DNA of 64,000 bases from Pseudaminobacter sp040045035 (GTDB lineage Bacteria; Pseudomonadota; Alphaproteobacteria; Rhizobiales; Rhizobiaceae), in the NCBI RefSeq assembly GCF_040045035.1, contig NZ_JBDZDS010000008.1, positions 124,001 through 188,000 on the forward strand, given 5' to 3'. This document shows, one piece after another, positions 9,531-18,342 of the stretch (the first letter of the stretch is position 1; the number at the start of each line of letters is the position of its first letter). Below the pieces are notes generated by a model. The model was given only the letters and a program-made list of their open reading frames with translations, searched no databases and was not told the origin of the DNA. The translations under genes and the position numbers were made by a program.

Positions 9531-9901
9531 TGCACTACCCTCCTGTCGGCTGGGGCAGGCTTCGCCTTCGGCGACGGCGGCGGCCGGTGGGCCGCCATCA
9601 TTCAGGCGACCATGCCTTGCCCGCTCTCATACTCATCCGTGACTGTCGTCTCTGCCGCGCTGGTGCGCAGCGGATGGGGGATTTCACTTCGTCTTGGTGT
9701 GTGCGCTAACGGAGCGCCGTGCAGCCTGGCCGAGGCAGGGCGCGCCTTCGTTCCGGATCCAACGCCTTTCGCGCAGGACATGGCGACCTCCGCGCTGCAA
9801 AACGGGAAAAGGTTGCGCCTCGAATGAAGAGAAGGCAAGTGGATTGAACGCCGCAGAGGCGCTTATGTCATTGCACCATTGGCCAATATTGATCGAGTTT
9901 C
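9531..9901. other. intergenic region between ctaD and the DUF190 gene
   Basis: This 371-base stretch should hold the ctaD promoter on the minus strand. The only readable signal is the GGAGGG ribosome-binding site just before the GTG of ctaD. Short open frames cross it in both directions but show no recognisable protein family and no good start signal. I see no RNA gene or repeat. Confidence 0.4.
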
Positions 9902-10243
9902 TCAACTTGTGGCGGAGCCGTAGTGTAGTACCTGCACCTTTTCCAGCGTGATCAGCCCGCTTGTCATCATCGTATCGAGCACCGGCAGGAAGGCATTGAT
10001 CTTGTCTTCGTTGTCGACAATCTCGACGACCAGCGGCAGGTCTTCCGACAGGCGAAGGATCTTGGTGGTGTGCAGCCGGCTGGAATGGCCGTAGCCGAGG
10101 CCTCCGCGCAGCACCGTGGCGCCAGCGAGATGCAACTCACGCGCCTTGAGCACGATTGCCTCGTAGAGCGGGCGCCCGTTGCTATCGTAGTCCTCCTCGC
10201 CGATGAATACCCGCAAAAGCAGTGCTTGTCCCGGTATCTGCAT
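9902..10243 (-). CDS. DUF190 domain-containing protein
   Basis: This 113-residue protein has the PII-like ferredoxin-fold family DUF190. Diagnostic segments are GQALLLRVFIGEEDYDSNGRPLYEAIV, ARELHLAGATVLRGGLGYG and LSEDLPLVVEIVDNEDKI. Members are often encoded next to crcB fluoride exporters, as here, three bases after the second crcB. They may act as small regulatory or nucleotide-sensing proteins, but the role is not established. It is the last gene of a three-gene minus-strand operon. Confidence 0.85.
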   Translation of the reverse strand: MQIPGQALLLRVFIGEEDYDSNGRPLYEAIVLKARELHLAGATVLRGGLGYGHSSRLHTTKILRLSEDLPLVVEIVDNEDKINAFLPVLDTMMTSGLITLEKVQVLHYGSATS

Positions 10244-10246
10244 GGC

Positions 10247-10738
10247 TCAGTATCCTCTCAAACGGTTGAGACGCAGTGCGAGCATGTGGCCGAGCCAGAC
10301 GGCGCCGAGCCAGGCGGCGACCGACACACTCACGTTCAGCGCCGCCACCAGCCATGCGCCGCCCTGCGCGAGTTGCAACGTCTCCAGGCTGAAAGTGGAG
10401 AAGGTGGTGAAGCCGCCGCAGAAGCCGGCCATGACGAACTGGCGCTGGTGCGTGCTGGAGAAAAGGCGTCCGCCGGGGCCGGTCAGCGTCGCGTAGAAGC
10501 CGATGATGAATGAACCGACGACGTTCACGAACAACGTGCCCCATGGAAAGCCGGGGCCGATCCAAGCCAGCGCCGCCAGCGAAGCGAGCGCGCGGGAAAC
10601 GCTGCCAATAACGGCGCCGGCTGAAACGGCCAGATAGAGCCGGGTGGTCTCGCCGGCAAGACGGCTTCGGATGCCAGAGCTCGCGCGCGGCGATGCCAAG
10701 GGCCGGTTGCCGGCGGGAAACTTGTCGGGCCGGTTCAC
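10247..10738 (-). CDS. crcB: fluoride ion exporter CrcB/Fluc (second copy)
   Basis: This 163-residue membrane protein of the Fluc family has four hydrophobic helices. The family signatures are visible: GAVIGSVSRA, PWGTLFVNVVGSFIIGF and GFCGGFTTFSTFS, where the Asn and the Phe/Thr/Ser track line the fluoride pore. The GTG start at 10738 overlaps the stop of the upstream crcB (GTGA), so the two are translationally coupled. The open frame further upstream is only overlap with that gene. Two different CrcB proteins side by side suggest a heterodimeric Fluc channel. This copy has an N-terminal extension of about 30 residues before the first helix. Confidence 0.9.
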   Translation of the reverse strand: MNRPDKFPAGNRPLASPRASSGIRSRLAGETTRLYLAVSAGAVIGSVSRALASLAALAWIGPGFPWGTLFVNVVGSFIIGFYATLTGPGGRLFSSTHQRQFVMAGFCGGFTTFSTFSLETLQLAQGGAWLVAALNVSVSVAAWLGAVWLGHMLALRLNRLRGY

Positions 10739-11139
10739 GAAGCGCCGCTCCCGAGCAGTGTCGTGCCTGCCGCATAGCCGAGCGCCACGCCGGACAGGCA
10801 AAACGCGAGCGACAGCAGCACGTTGCCGCCGGCGCTCAGCATCTGGCCGTCGCGGGCGAGCGCCAGCGTCTGCAGGCTGAAGGAGGAAACGGTCGTGTAG
10901 CTGCCAAGGAAGCCGATGACAGCGAACTGCCAGGCGTCGGGCAGCGGCAACATTCCGGCGGCCGATACGGCTGCAATGAAGCCTATGACGAAGGCGCCGC
11001 TGGCGTTGACGGCCATGGTGCCCCACGGAAAGGTCTCGCCGACGCGACGCCCGACAAAGCCGGACACGAAGAAACGGGCCGGGCCGCCGAGCGCGCTGCC
11101 CAGCACGACCCAAAGCATTCCCGGGAGGATGTCATGCAT
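10735..11139 (-). CDS. crcB: fluoride ion exporter CrcB/Fluc (first copy)
   Basis: This 134-residue Fluc-family protein has four helices. The motifs are GSALGGPARFF, PWGTMAVNASGAFVIGF and GFLGSYTTVSSFS. In the last one the usual F-T-T-F-S-T-F run is altered to Y-T-T-V-S-S-F, so the pore lining differs from the second copy. Paired Fluc proteins assemble in antiparallel orientation, and this difference fits a specialised heterodimer. It is the promoter-proximal gene of the operon. The leader upstream (11140-11250) shows no convincing fluoride riboswitch. Confidence 0.9.
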   Translation of the reverse strand: MHDILPGMLWVVLGSALGGPARFFVSGFVGRRVGETFPWGTMAVNASGAFVIGFIAAVSAAGMLPLPDAWQFAVIGFLGSYTTVSSFSLQTLALARDGQMLSAGGNVLLSLAFCLSGVALGYAAGTTLLGSGAS

Positions 11140-11249
11140 GTTCTATGCCTCCGAGCAGTGCATTTCGCCTGCCTGTCGCGCGGGTGCACTATCCGCTGAC
11201 GAGAATAGGTCTGCGTCCATGCGCGTGCTGTCAACATGCAAGCGCGCAG

Positions 11250-12062
11250 ATGGGGCGTCGCCTTCACGGCTGTTGCGGATGGGGACGATAACCTGCAGGC
11301 ATGACTGCAGACGCTTCCGCCCACTACACACGCCACCGATTTCCTGCCGAAATCATCGCGCATGCGGTGTGGCTCTGCGATCGGTTTCCGCTGAGCCTGC
11401 GCGACATTGAAGACCTGCTTGCCGAGCGCGGCATCAACGTCTCGTTTCAGACCGTCTCTGAATGGGCGGCAAAGTTCGGCGCTATGTTCGCCCACCAACT
11501 TCGGCGGCGATCACGCGGTCGGTTCGCTGACAAATGACACCTCGACGAGATGCTTGTGTCGATCAAGGGCAGGAAATATTGGCTGTGGCGCGCCGTCGAT
11601 GCCGACGGTTATGTTCTCGATGCCCTGCTGCAAAGCCGCAGGCACAAGGGGGCGGCTCTTCGGTTAATGCGCAAATTGCTCAAGGGCCAAGGGATGGCAC
11701 CGCGAGTTATGGTGACCGACAAACTTCGCTCTTACGACGCCGCGAAGGCTGAGTTGATGCCAGGAGTCGAGCATCGGTCGCATAAGGGCCTGAACAACCG
11801 AGCCGAGAATCCTCCTCTACGCCGACGAGAGCGACGCATGATGCGCTTCAAGTCGGCGCGGCAGTGCCAGCGTTTCGTCTCAACTCATGGACAGATTGCC
11901 AATCTCTTCCACCTTCATCGCAAACATCTGACCGCCGCGAAACACCGGCAGCTGCGAGCTCATGCCATCATGGCCTGGCGCGAAATCGCCTGCTCGATCA
12001 CTGCCTGAAATTCGGCATACGACTGCTCACCGCGGACTGTGACAAGTTAAGGCGACGCCACC
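11250..12062 (+). mobile_element. IS6-family insertion sequence
   Basis: This element of about 0.8 kb is bounded by short inverted repeats. GGCGTCGCCTT occurs near 11254 and its reverse complement AAGGCGACGCC at 12049-12059. One IS6-type transposase frame fills the interior. The flanking 8-mers do not match, so no target duplication is visible, and the exact tips are uncertain by a few bases. A second copy of its left end, in inverted orientation, is present at 26205-26354. It separates the fluoride operon from the lactonase gene. Confidence 0.75.
11301..12008 (+). pseudogene. IS6-family transposase with in-frame stop
   Basis: The frame encodes a transposase of about 235 residues. The N-terminal helix-turn-helix region is HRFPAEIIAHAVWLCDRFPLS and the DDE catalytic core includes HLDEMLVSIKGRKYWLWRAVD and MVTDKLRSY. 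Codon 11535-11537 is TGA where the family has TGG (the Trp in W-H-L-D-E). The reading frame is otherwise unbroken on both sides, so a single nonsense change splits it into a 78-residue and a 150-residue piece. The third catalytic residue region reads NNRAENPPLRRRERRM. The copy is therefore probably inactive unless the stop is read through. Confidence 0.85.
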
Positions 12063-12118
12063 GAACCGTGCGATGACGTTTGACGTCATCGCACGCTAGG
12101 CAAGCCGAGCAAGGGTGG

Positions 12119-12949
12119 CTATTCGCCGATTATGCCGCTCGGATAGTTGTTGAACAACGCAAAGTCGTGGTTCGGCAGGATGATGTCGGCGTTTGCCTTG
12201 ATCCATCTGTCGTTGTCGATCCACTGCTGCACGTTCCACAGCGGGCCCATCGGCCAGGCATGGTCGATATTCGTATAGTTGTAGTAGAAGTCGGAGCCGA
12301 TGCAGACCCGTCCGAGCACGGTGTTGACCAACACGACCATCTGCCCGGCCGCATGGCCTCCTGCCTTGATCAGCTCGATATTTCTGCCCAGCTTCAGATT
12401 GCCTTCGATGATGTCCAGGCGATCGCTGATGGACGTCAGCTTGTGCTGCCATTCACGGTAATAGAACGTCGCGAAGGGCGGCGGGCTGATCAGGAACGGC
12501 ACCTCGTCCTTCTGCACGATGAAGCGCGCATTGGTGAACAGTTCGTTGTTACCGATGTGGTCGAAATGAAGGTGGGTGAGGACGACGATGTCGACGTCTT
12601 CCGGCTTCACGCCTTTGTCGGCGAGCGCCCGGACAATTTCCTGATCGCGCTCCTTGGTGGCGATGTAGTCGATGCCATAGGCGTTCTGCATGGCCATGAT
12701 CTCATCGCAATCGCCCAGGCCAGTATCGATCAGGATGGTCTTGTCTTCGCCCTCGATGAGCCAAACCGGAACGGGCACCATCAGCCCCGGGGTGACGCTG
12801 CCGTCAGCATTGTAAACCCGCTCCTTGTGGCCGAACGGCAGGAGGGTTTTCTTCTTGACGAGCGGATGGCGCTCAGGCGCGCCGTAAACGCTGGTCGCAT
12901 AGCTGCTTTCCAGCGCTCCCGTGAGAATACAATGAATTTTTGCCGACAT
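12119..12949 (-). CDS. N-acyl-homoserine-lactonase-like metallo-beta-lactamase-fold hydrolase
   Basis: This 276-residue protein carries the dinuclear zinc motif HLHFDHIG (HxHxDH). Further metal ligands are likely His in KAGGHAAGQM, Asp in CIGSDFYY and His in LPNHDF. The N-terminal VPVWLIEGEDKTILIDTGLG is typical of the AHL lactonase branch, but its members hydrolyse various lactones. There is no signal peptide. It lies 38 bases after the M24-type hydrolase gene at the end of the LacI-controlled operon, so it more likely opens a lactone or similar ring in a catabolic route than quenches quorum signals. The IS6 element lies directly beyond its 3' end. Confidence 0.82.
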   Translation of the reverse strand: MSAKIHCILTGALESSYATSVYGAPERHPLVKKKTLLPFGHKERVYNADGSVTPGLMVPVPVWLIEGEDKTILIDTGLGDCDEIMAMQNAYGIDYIATKERDQEIVRALADKGVKPEDVDIVVLTHLHFDHIGNNELFTNARFIVQKDEVPFLISPPPFATFYYREWQHKLTSISDRLDIIEGNLKLGRNIELIKAGGHAAGQMVVLVNTVLGRVCIGSDFYYNYTNIDHAWPMGPLWNVQQWIDNDRWIKANADIILPNHDFALFNNYPSGIIGE

Positions 12950-12987
12950 GCCAATTCACCTTTCTGGTTCAGATAGTTGCTGATCGG

Positions 12988-14130
12988 TCAGAGCAACTGG
13001 AGGTCGCGGGGAAAGTTGGTGAGAAACTCGAAGCCGTCCTCCGTGATAAGGACCGAGTCGCCGAACTGGACCCCGAAATCCTTGAAGGTGAGGTTTCCGT
13101 CCACGGCCAGAACCATGCCGGGCTGCAAAACCGTCGGGTCGCCGGTCATGATCTGAGGCTTCTCGTTGAAGGAAGCGCCGAGGCCTCTCCCCGTTCTGGT
13201 GCAGGGCGCATAGCCATGTTTCTGGAGAACGGCGGATGCCGCCTCATGCACGGCGCTAACCGGCTTGCCGGGCTTCAGCGCATCCAGCGCGGCCTCTTGG
13301 CTTTCCAGCGCAACCCGGGTCATGAGTTCATGTTCCCGGCTGATCGATCCGACAAAGAAGGGCCGATCCATGGCCAGCTTCATATGCTTGTAGTTGATCA
13401 TGCCGCACAGGCAGACGGCGACCGGTTCCCCTTCGGAAATGCATTTCAGTCCGGGGCGGCAGTGGCCAAGATCGGTATTGGTGCCGCTTTTCATGATCTG
13501 CAGGTAGTTGACCATGGGCGAGTAGAGCGGATGCGCGTCCTCTTCCGCGAGCAGGGACGCCGCGCGGCGGGTTCCTGCGTCTATCGCGGCGAGTGACACC
13601 ACATATTCCGGCACGCCAAGGGCGATCGTGTCTCTGGTGGCGGCCATCATGGCATCGGCGACCTGACCGGCCTTTCGCAGGTCGGCAATTTCGGCGGGGG
13701 ATTTGATGAGGCGAAGCTCCTCGATCAGCCGGTCCGAAATCACGAAATTCGCATCGCTGATCGACCGGAACTGCGTATGGACGAGCGGATTGAACTGCGT
13801 TTCGAATCCGAGATTGCGGATCGGCTTGCCCGCCAGAAGATCTTTCAGTGACCTTCTCCACTCGCCTTCGGCGGAGTCCCGCCATCCCTGGACGCGCACG
13901 GAGCGCGCCATCGCTTCGACCATGCCCAGGTCGCCGGCCGGAACGATCAAGACGGGGTCGTCGTCCTTCGGGACGAACAACACCGAAGGGCGGCCGAAAT
14001 CCATGCCGATGTAATTCTCACAACCCGTGAAATAATAGATGTTGTCCGGATCGGATATGAGGAACGCATCCAGGTTGCTGGCGCCGATCTTTTCGTTCAG
14101 CGCAAAAAGTCTACGTGCGTATTCATTCAT
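12988..14130 (-). CDS. creatinase-like M24 family hydrolase without metal ligands
   Basis: This 380-residue protein has an N-terminal creatinase domain (MNEYARRLFALNEKIGASNLDAFLISD) and a C-terminal pita-bread domain. The M24 metal ligands appear lost. Where aminopeptidases have Asp-x-Gly...Asp, this protein reads VAVCLCGMINYKHMKLAMD, and the GHGIG His position reads GRGLG. Creatinase and ectoine hydrolase also work without metal, and the GHCRPG segment may hold the catalytic His. It probably hydrolyses a C-N bond in a small compound brought in by the ABC importer encoded just upstream (11-base gap). The ATG at 14130 begins the family-typical N-terminus; upstream frame belongs to the ATPase gene. 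Confidence 0.82.
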   Translation of the reverse strand: MNEYARRLFALNEKIGASNLDAFLISDPDNIYYFTGCENYIGMDFGRPSVLFVPKDDDPVLIVPAGDLGMVEAMARSVRVQGWRDSAEGEWRRSLKDLLAGKPIRNLGFETQFNPLVHTQFRSISDANFVISDRLIEELRLIKSPAEIADLRKAGQVADAMMAATRDTIALGVPEYVVSLAAIDAGTRRAASLLAEEDAHPLYSPMVNYLQIMKSGTNTDLGHCRPGLKCISEGEPVAVCLCGMINYKHMKLAMDRPFFVGSISREHELMTRVALESQEAALDALKPGKPVSAVHEAASAVLQKHGYAPCTRTGRGLGASFNEKPQIMTGDPTVLQPGMVLAVDGNLTFKDFGVQFGDSVLITEDGFEFLTNFPRDLQLL

Positions 14131-14141
14131 CGCTGCTTGCC

Positions 14142-15233
14142 TCAGAGGACGGTGACGTCGGCGGCCTTGAACCTGATTGCCACCGAGCCCGAGGAGTCGA
14201 CCGCGGGCAACTCCGTGCCCATGACATCCACCACGAGCTTGTTCTGGCTGGACAGAGCCAGCGAGTATTGCGTGGTCGAGCCGAGATACAGGACGTTCTC
14301 GACGGTCGCCTTCAGCAGGTTTTCGTCGGCTTCTCTTGCCTGTGCCTGTTCCGCGGCGACGACCTTGATGTGCTCCGGCCGGATGCAGAGCTTTACCGCC
14401 TCGTTCAGCGGCTTGTCCGACCTGACCTTGACCGTCTCGCCGCCCGCGATTGCGACGGTCGCACGGTCGCCGCCATGCTTTTCGGCAATGACGCCCTGCA
14501 GCCAGCTGGCGCGTCCGATGAAATCTGCGACGAACTCGGTCGACGGGCGGCGATAGACCTCGGACGGGGTTCCGTCTTGCTCGATGCGGCCCTTGTTCAT
14601 CACGATCAGCCGATCGCCGAGGCTCATGGCCTCTTCTTGGTCGTGTGTGACGATGATGGTGGAGCAATTCACCGATTTCAGGATTTGCCGCAGTTCGACC
14701 TGCAGCGTCTGGCGCAGCTTGGCGTCGAGAGCCGAGAGCGGCTCATCCAGCAGCATGATGGAAGGCTGGGTTACCAGGGCCCGGGCAAGCGCCACCCGCT
14801 GCTGCTGACCACCGCTGAGTTGCGCCGGCTTGCGCGCCTTGAACGCCTCGAGCTGCACCAGTTTCAGGGCGTCGGTGACACGCCCTTCGCGCTCCGCCAC
14901 GGGAACGCCGCGATATTTCAGACCGTAGGCGACGTTGTCATAGATCGTCATGTGCGGGAACAAGGCGAAATGCTGGAACACCAGGCCCACATTGCGCTCG
15001 TATGGTTTGAGCCCGACCGCAGACCTGCCGGCAATCTCGATATTGCCGCTCGACGGCTGTTCAAAGCCGGCAATCATTCTCAACGTCGTCGTCTTGCCGC
15101 AGCCGGACGGGCCGAGCAGAGACACGATCTCGCCCGACGACACGGAGAAACTGATGTCGGTCACGCCAGCGACCGCGCCGTAGGACTTATGGACATTTTG
15201 CAAAGACAGAATTTGGGGCACGGCTTCGAACAT
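14142..15233 (-). CDS. ABC transporter ATP-binding protein, PotA-type
   Basis: This 363-residue ATPase energises a binding-protein-dependent importer. It has the Walker A motif GPSGCGKTTTL, Q-loop LVFQHFALFPHMT, signature LSGGQQQRVALARAL, Walker B IMLLDEPLSALD and switch His in IVTHDQEEAMSL. The C-terminal part from about residue 240 (CIRPEHIKVV) is a TOBE-type regulatory domain, as in polyamine, iron and sugar importers of the CUT/POPT group. It sits two bases from the upstream permease gene, fitting translational coupling. The substrate is not defined by the sequence. Confidence 0.93.
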   Translation of the reverse strand: MFEAVPQILSLQNVHKSYGAVAGVTDISFSVSSGEIVSLLGPSGCGKTTTLRMIAGFEQPSSGNIEIAGRSAVGLKPYERNVGLVFQHFALFPHMTIYDNVAYGLKYRGVPVAEREGRVTDALKLVQLEAFKARKPAQLSGGQQQRVALARALVTQPSIMLLDEPLSALDAKLRQTLQVELRQILKSVNCSTIIVTHDQEEAMSLGDRLIVMNKGRIEQDGTPSEVYRRPSTEFVADFIGRASWLQGVIAEKHGGDRATVAIAGGETVKVRSDKPLNEAVKLCIRPEHIKVVAAEQAQAREADENLLKATVENVLYLGSTTQYSLALSSQNKLVVDVMGTELPAVDSSGSVAIRFKAADVTVL

Positions 15234-15235
15234 CC

Positions 15236-16078
15236 CTAGCTATTTTTTTCCTCGTGGACGCCCTGGCCCACGACCCGGTTCAGTCCGACGAGCCGGTCGG
15301 CAACGAAGATCACCACCAGCGTGAACATGATCAGGACACCGGATGCGGCGGCGATCGTCAGATCGAACTGGTTGCGCATGTTGGCGAGCAGCGTAATGGG
15401 CAGCGTGGTGGTCTTGGGATCGACCAGGAATATGCTCACCGCCACTTCGTCGAGCGAGAGAGCCAGCGAGAAAAGGAAACTGCTGATGATCCCGGACCTG
15501 GCCAGTGGGAGGGTGATGTCGGCGAACGATTGCCGCTCGTTGGCACCGAGGCTGAGAGCCGCCTCCGTCAGGCTGTGCGGAATGCCCTGGAGCGCGGCGT
15601 AGAGTATCCGCAACGAGAACGGCAGCGATATCAGGACATGGGCAAGGATCAGCCGGAGCTTCCCGTCGTAGTAGCCAACGGACGAGAAGAACAACAGAAG
15701 CGAGAAGCCGATGATGACGCCCGGCACGACCACCGGTGACATGATCAGGGCCTCGAGGGCACCCTTGCCCCTGAAGTTGGCTCGACAGAATGCAAATGCG
15801 GTGACCAGCCCGACGAGCGTCGATAGCGATGCCGAGACGACGCCGATGACGAGCGAGTTCTGGGCGCTGCTCATGTAGAGGCGATTGCTGAAGAAATTCT
15901 CGTACCACTGCAGCGACAGCGAAGGCGGAGGGAAGACCCCCATATATTCGCGGCTGTCGAACGACATGAGCAGCGTAATGAGGATGGGCCCCACCAACAG
16001 CAGAATGCTGACCAAGAACAGCAATCTACACAGCAGGCCAAAGGCGGTATCGCAGTGCTTGAGGAATTTGGGGCTCAT
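15236..16078 (-). CDS. ABC transporter permease, PotC-type
   Basis: This 280-residue inner-membrane protein has about six hydrophobic helices and the EAA loop EAALSLGANERQSFADITLPLA, which contacts the ATPase. Similarity is to the PotC/YdcV group. The ATG at 16078 starts directly before a Lys/His segment and the first helix; the longer open frame upstream overlaps the preceding permease and is not expected to be translated. It is 20 bases from the first permease gene. Confidence 0.92.
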   Translation of the reverse strand: MSPKFLKHCDTAFGLLCRLLFLVSILLLVGPILITLLMSFDSREYMGVFPPPSLSLQWYENFFSNRLYMSSAQNSLVIGVVSASLSTLVGLVTAFAFCRANFRGKGALEALIMSPVVVPGVIIGFSLLLFFSSVGYYDGKLRLILAHVLISLPFSLRILYAALQGIPHSLTEAALSLGANERQSFADITLPLARSGIISSFLFSLALSLDEVAVSIFLVDPKTTTLPITLLANMRNQFDLTIAAASGVLIMFTLVVIFVADRLVGLNRVVGQGVHEEKNS

Positions 16079-16098
16079 CTGAGGCCGACCCTGGTCTT

Positions 16099-16944
16099 TC
16101 AATGAAGTCTTTTCAGGACGAGTTGCGCGCCCTGGATGATTGCCACGGAAATGACCAGCAGGATGACGGCAACCGCCGCGCCGCTCGGGTGATCGGCAAT
16201 CTCCGCAAAGCGCGAGAAGATGAGGTTGGTGGTGAAGACCACGATGCCGCGCCCCAGGATCAGGGGCACGATGAAGGCACTGATCGAAACCGCAAAGCCG
16301 AGCAAGGCCACCGAAATGATGGACTGCAAGCTGAGCCGGAAGGTCGTATCCCAGAACGCGAACCACCGTGGCGCGCCGAGGGATTGCGCTGCCTCCTCCA
16401 ACCGGGGGTCGATGTTGTTGATGGTCGCCAGCAGCGTGAGGGTGGCAACGGGTACGACGAAGTTGAGCAGACCGATGATGAGCGTGGCTTCGATATAGCC
16501 GATGCCATTGAGCGAAATGTCAAAGAAGCGGGCGATGGGAGCAAAGATGCCGACTGCGCCGAAGGTCAGCGAGATGGAGTAGACCCTTACGATCGCCCCG
16601 GAAAAAAGCATTGCCACGAGAACGGCCAGAACCAGTTTCTTGCCGACCCGGCTGGCGCCGCGAGCCAGATAGTAGCTGAGGGGATAGGAAAGCAGGACGC
16701 CCACCGCCGCAGCGACGAAACTGAAGAAGAACGTGTCATAGAGGACCGTCAGGTAGGCCGGATCAAGGAAGTCCAGATAATTCTTGGCGGTGAATGACCC
16801 CGCTAGTCCGCCGACGCGCCCCGGCTCGTGAATTTTGAAGCTTTCACGCAGTGTGTAGCCGAGCGGCAGCAGGTACAAAAACACAAGTATCAGAATCGAT
16901 GGCACGAGAAGCAATGCCACGCTCCTGAATTTGTAAGTGTTCAT
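16099..16944 (-). CDS. ABC transporter permease, PotB-type
   Basis: This 281-residue membrane protein begins with NTYKFRSVALLLVPSILILVFLYLLPLGY and has about six helices. The EAA loop is EAAQSLGAPRWFAFWDTTFRLS. It is the partner of the second permease in a heterodimeric translocation pore of the spermidine/putrescine-type family. It follows the binding-protein gene by 72 bases in the same orientation. Confidence 0.92.
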   Translation of the reverse strand: MNTYKFRSVALLLVPSILILVFLYLLPLGYTLRESFKIHEPGRVGGLAGSFTAKNYLDFLDPAYLTVLYDTFFFSFVAAAVGVLLSYPLSYYLARGASRVGKKLVLAVLVAMLFSGAIVRVYSISLTFGAVGIFAPIARFFDISLNGIGYIEATLIIGLLNFVVPVATLTLLATINNIDPRLEEAAQSLGAPRWFAFWDTTFRLSLQSIISVALLGFAVSISAFIVPLILGRGIVVFTTNLIFSRFAEIADHPSGAAVAVILLVISVAIIQGAQLVLKRLH

Positions 16945-17016
16945 AGGTCACCCGATTTCAAAATCTGGTGGCCGCCGCCAGCCGGCGACCACCTTGTCGG
17001 TGTGGAGCCGAGGAAA

Positions 17017-18135
17017 TCAGCCCTGGCGCACGAGAGGCTGGATTTCCACCTCGAACCTCTTGGACCACTCGCCTATGTTCTGGGAGATATATTCAAAGTC
17101 CGGGAAATAGGCGTATTTCTGCAGATCGGCGTCCGAGGTCAGCACGAACTTTTCCAGTTCCGGAGAAGCCTTGGACTTCACATTGACCGGGCTGGCAGTG
17201 GTGTTGGCCGCATAGAACTCGTCGTGATCGGCGCGGATGAGATAGCTTGCGAATTCCTTCGCCGTCGCCGCGTGCGGTCCGTTCAGGATCGCCCAGCCCA
17301 GCGTGAAGAGGAAGGACTTCAGGCCCTTGCTGCCGTCGACGCGATTGCAGAGCTGGATGGGAGCCGCCTTGTCGATCTTTCCCCAGTTGCCGATGCCCGT
17401 GTAGGACACCGCGATCGAACCCGTGGTCAGCGCGTTGATGGTGTCCACATCCGACTTCAGGATCTGCGCGACATTGCCGCTCTGCGCCAGCTTCTTCATG
17501 AATTCCCAGGCCGGCTCGAGATCCTTCTCGCTGCCGCCCAGCTCCAGCGCCATCGCGACATAGGGCGTGAAGGAATACATGGACGGGTCAAGCAGACCGA
17601 TCTTGCCCTTGAGGCTGGGGTCCAGCAAATCGTTCATATTGGTGATCGGCTTGGAGACCATGTCGGTGCGGTAGCCGAAATAGGAGCCGTCCGTGGCGAC
17701 CGGAATGATCTTGGCCTTGCCGTCCTTGTCGCGGAACTTGTCCACCAGGGGCTTTGCCACTTCGTCCAGACCCACGACGTCATCGACGTCGGCGAGCCAG
17801 CCTTCATTCATCATGGAATAGAAGACAGGGTCCCAAGCCTGAACCATGTCGTACTTGATGCTGTCGGGCCAGGTCGCCTTGATCTTGCTGAGGATGTTCG
17901 CGGCACCGCCTTCGTGCAGCTCCCACAGAACGGAACTGCCCGTCTTCTCGGTGAAGTCGGTCGCGATGACTTCGTTCGCCTTCAAGAGGGGGCCGCCCCA
18001 GGTTACCGCGGTGACCTCCTCCGCGGCAGCCGCCTTCGATCCTCCGAACAGCTGCATCGGCGTCGAAACCGCGCCGGCCAACGACAGCGCACCGCCCAGC
18101 TTCATCAGGCCTCTTCTGGTTAGTTCAGTACCCAT
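17017..18135 (-). CDS. ABC transporter substrate-binding protein, PotD-type, Tat-exported
   Basis: This 372-residue periplasmic protein is the binding component of the importer. The N-terminus has a twin-arginine signal (TRRGLMKLGGALSLAGAV) with probable cleavage after the KAAAA stretch. The mature part matches extracellular solute-binding family 1/8: VTAVTWGGPLLKANEVIATDF, DGSYFGYRTDMV and SIAVSYTGIGNWG. The ATG has an AGAGGA box six bases upstream. It is the first gene of the importer/hydrolase operon and lies behind a 286-base region with a double LacI-type operator. Confidence 0.92.
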   Translation of the reverse strand: MGTELTRRGLMKLGGALSLAGAVSTPMQLFGGSKAAAAEEVTAVTWGGPLLKANEVIATDFTEKTGSSVLWELHEGGAANILSKIKATWPDSIKYDMVQAWDPVFYSMMNEGWLADVDDVVGLDEVAKPLVDKFRDKDGKAKIIPVATDGSYFGYRTDMVSKPITNMNDLLDPSLKGKIGLLDPSMYSFTPYVAMALELGGSEKDLEPAWEFMKKLAQSGNVAQILKSDVDTINALTTGSIAVSYTGIGNWGKIDKAAPIQLCNRVDGSKGLKSFLFTLGWAILNGPHAATAKEFASYLIRADHDEFYAANTTASPVNVKSKASPELEKFVLTSDADLQKYAYFPDFEYISQNIGEWSKRFEVEIQPLVRQG

Positions 18136-18342
18136 TTCAAATTCCTCTGAGTTGGAATGCCGCTTTCGGCCGGCAGGCAGGTCTCCAGTTGAGGCCGAGG
18201 CTGTTGCCCGCTACGGCATTGCCGTCGCCGACTGATCGTCAGCACGGGAGCGCGGGGAAGCCTCAGACTCTTGGAGACAGCTGTTATTTTCGGGGAGCGC
18301 CTGCCGGCGAAACCATCATTGACCAAGTTCCCGTATTCTTTT

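Noticed and set aside
8460..9827. 455-residue plus-strand frame opposite ctaD
   Set aside because: The minus strand encodes a full cytochrome c oxidase subunit I with all ligands; the plus-strand frame has low-complexity composition and no motif.
11140..11250. Possible fluoride riboswitch upstream of the first crcB
   Set aside because: The leader does not show the GGNGAUGG...GCC and CUGAUG blocks of the crcB RNA motif on the minus strand.
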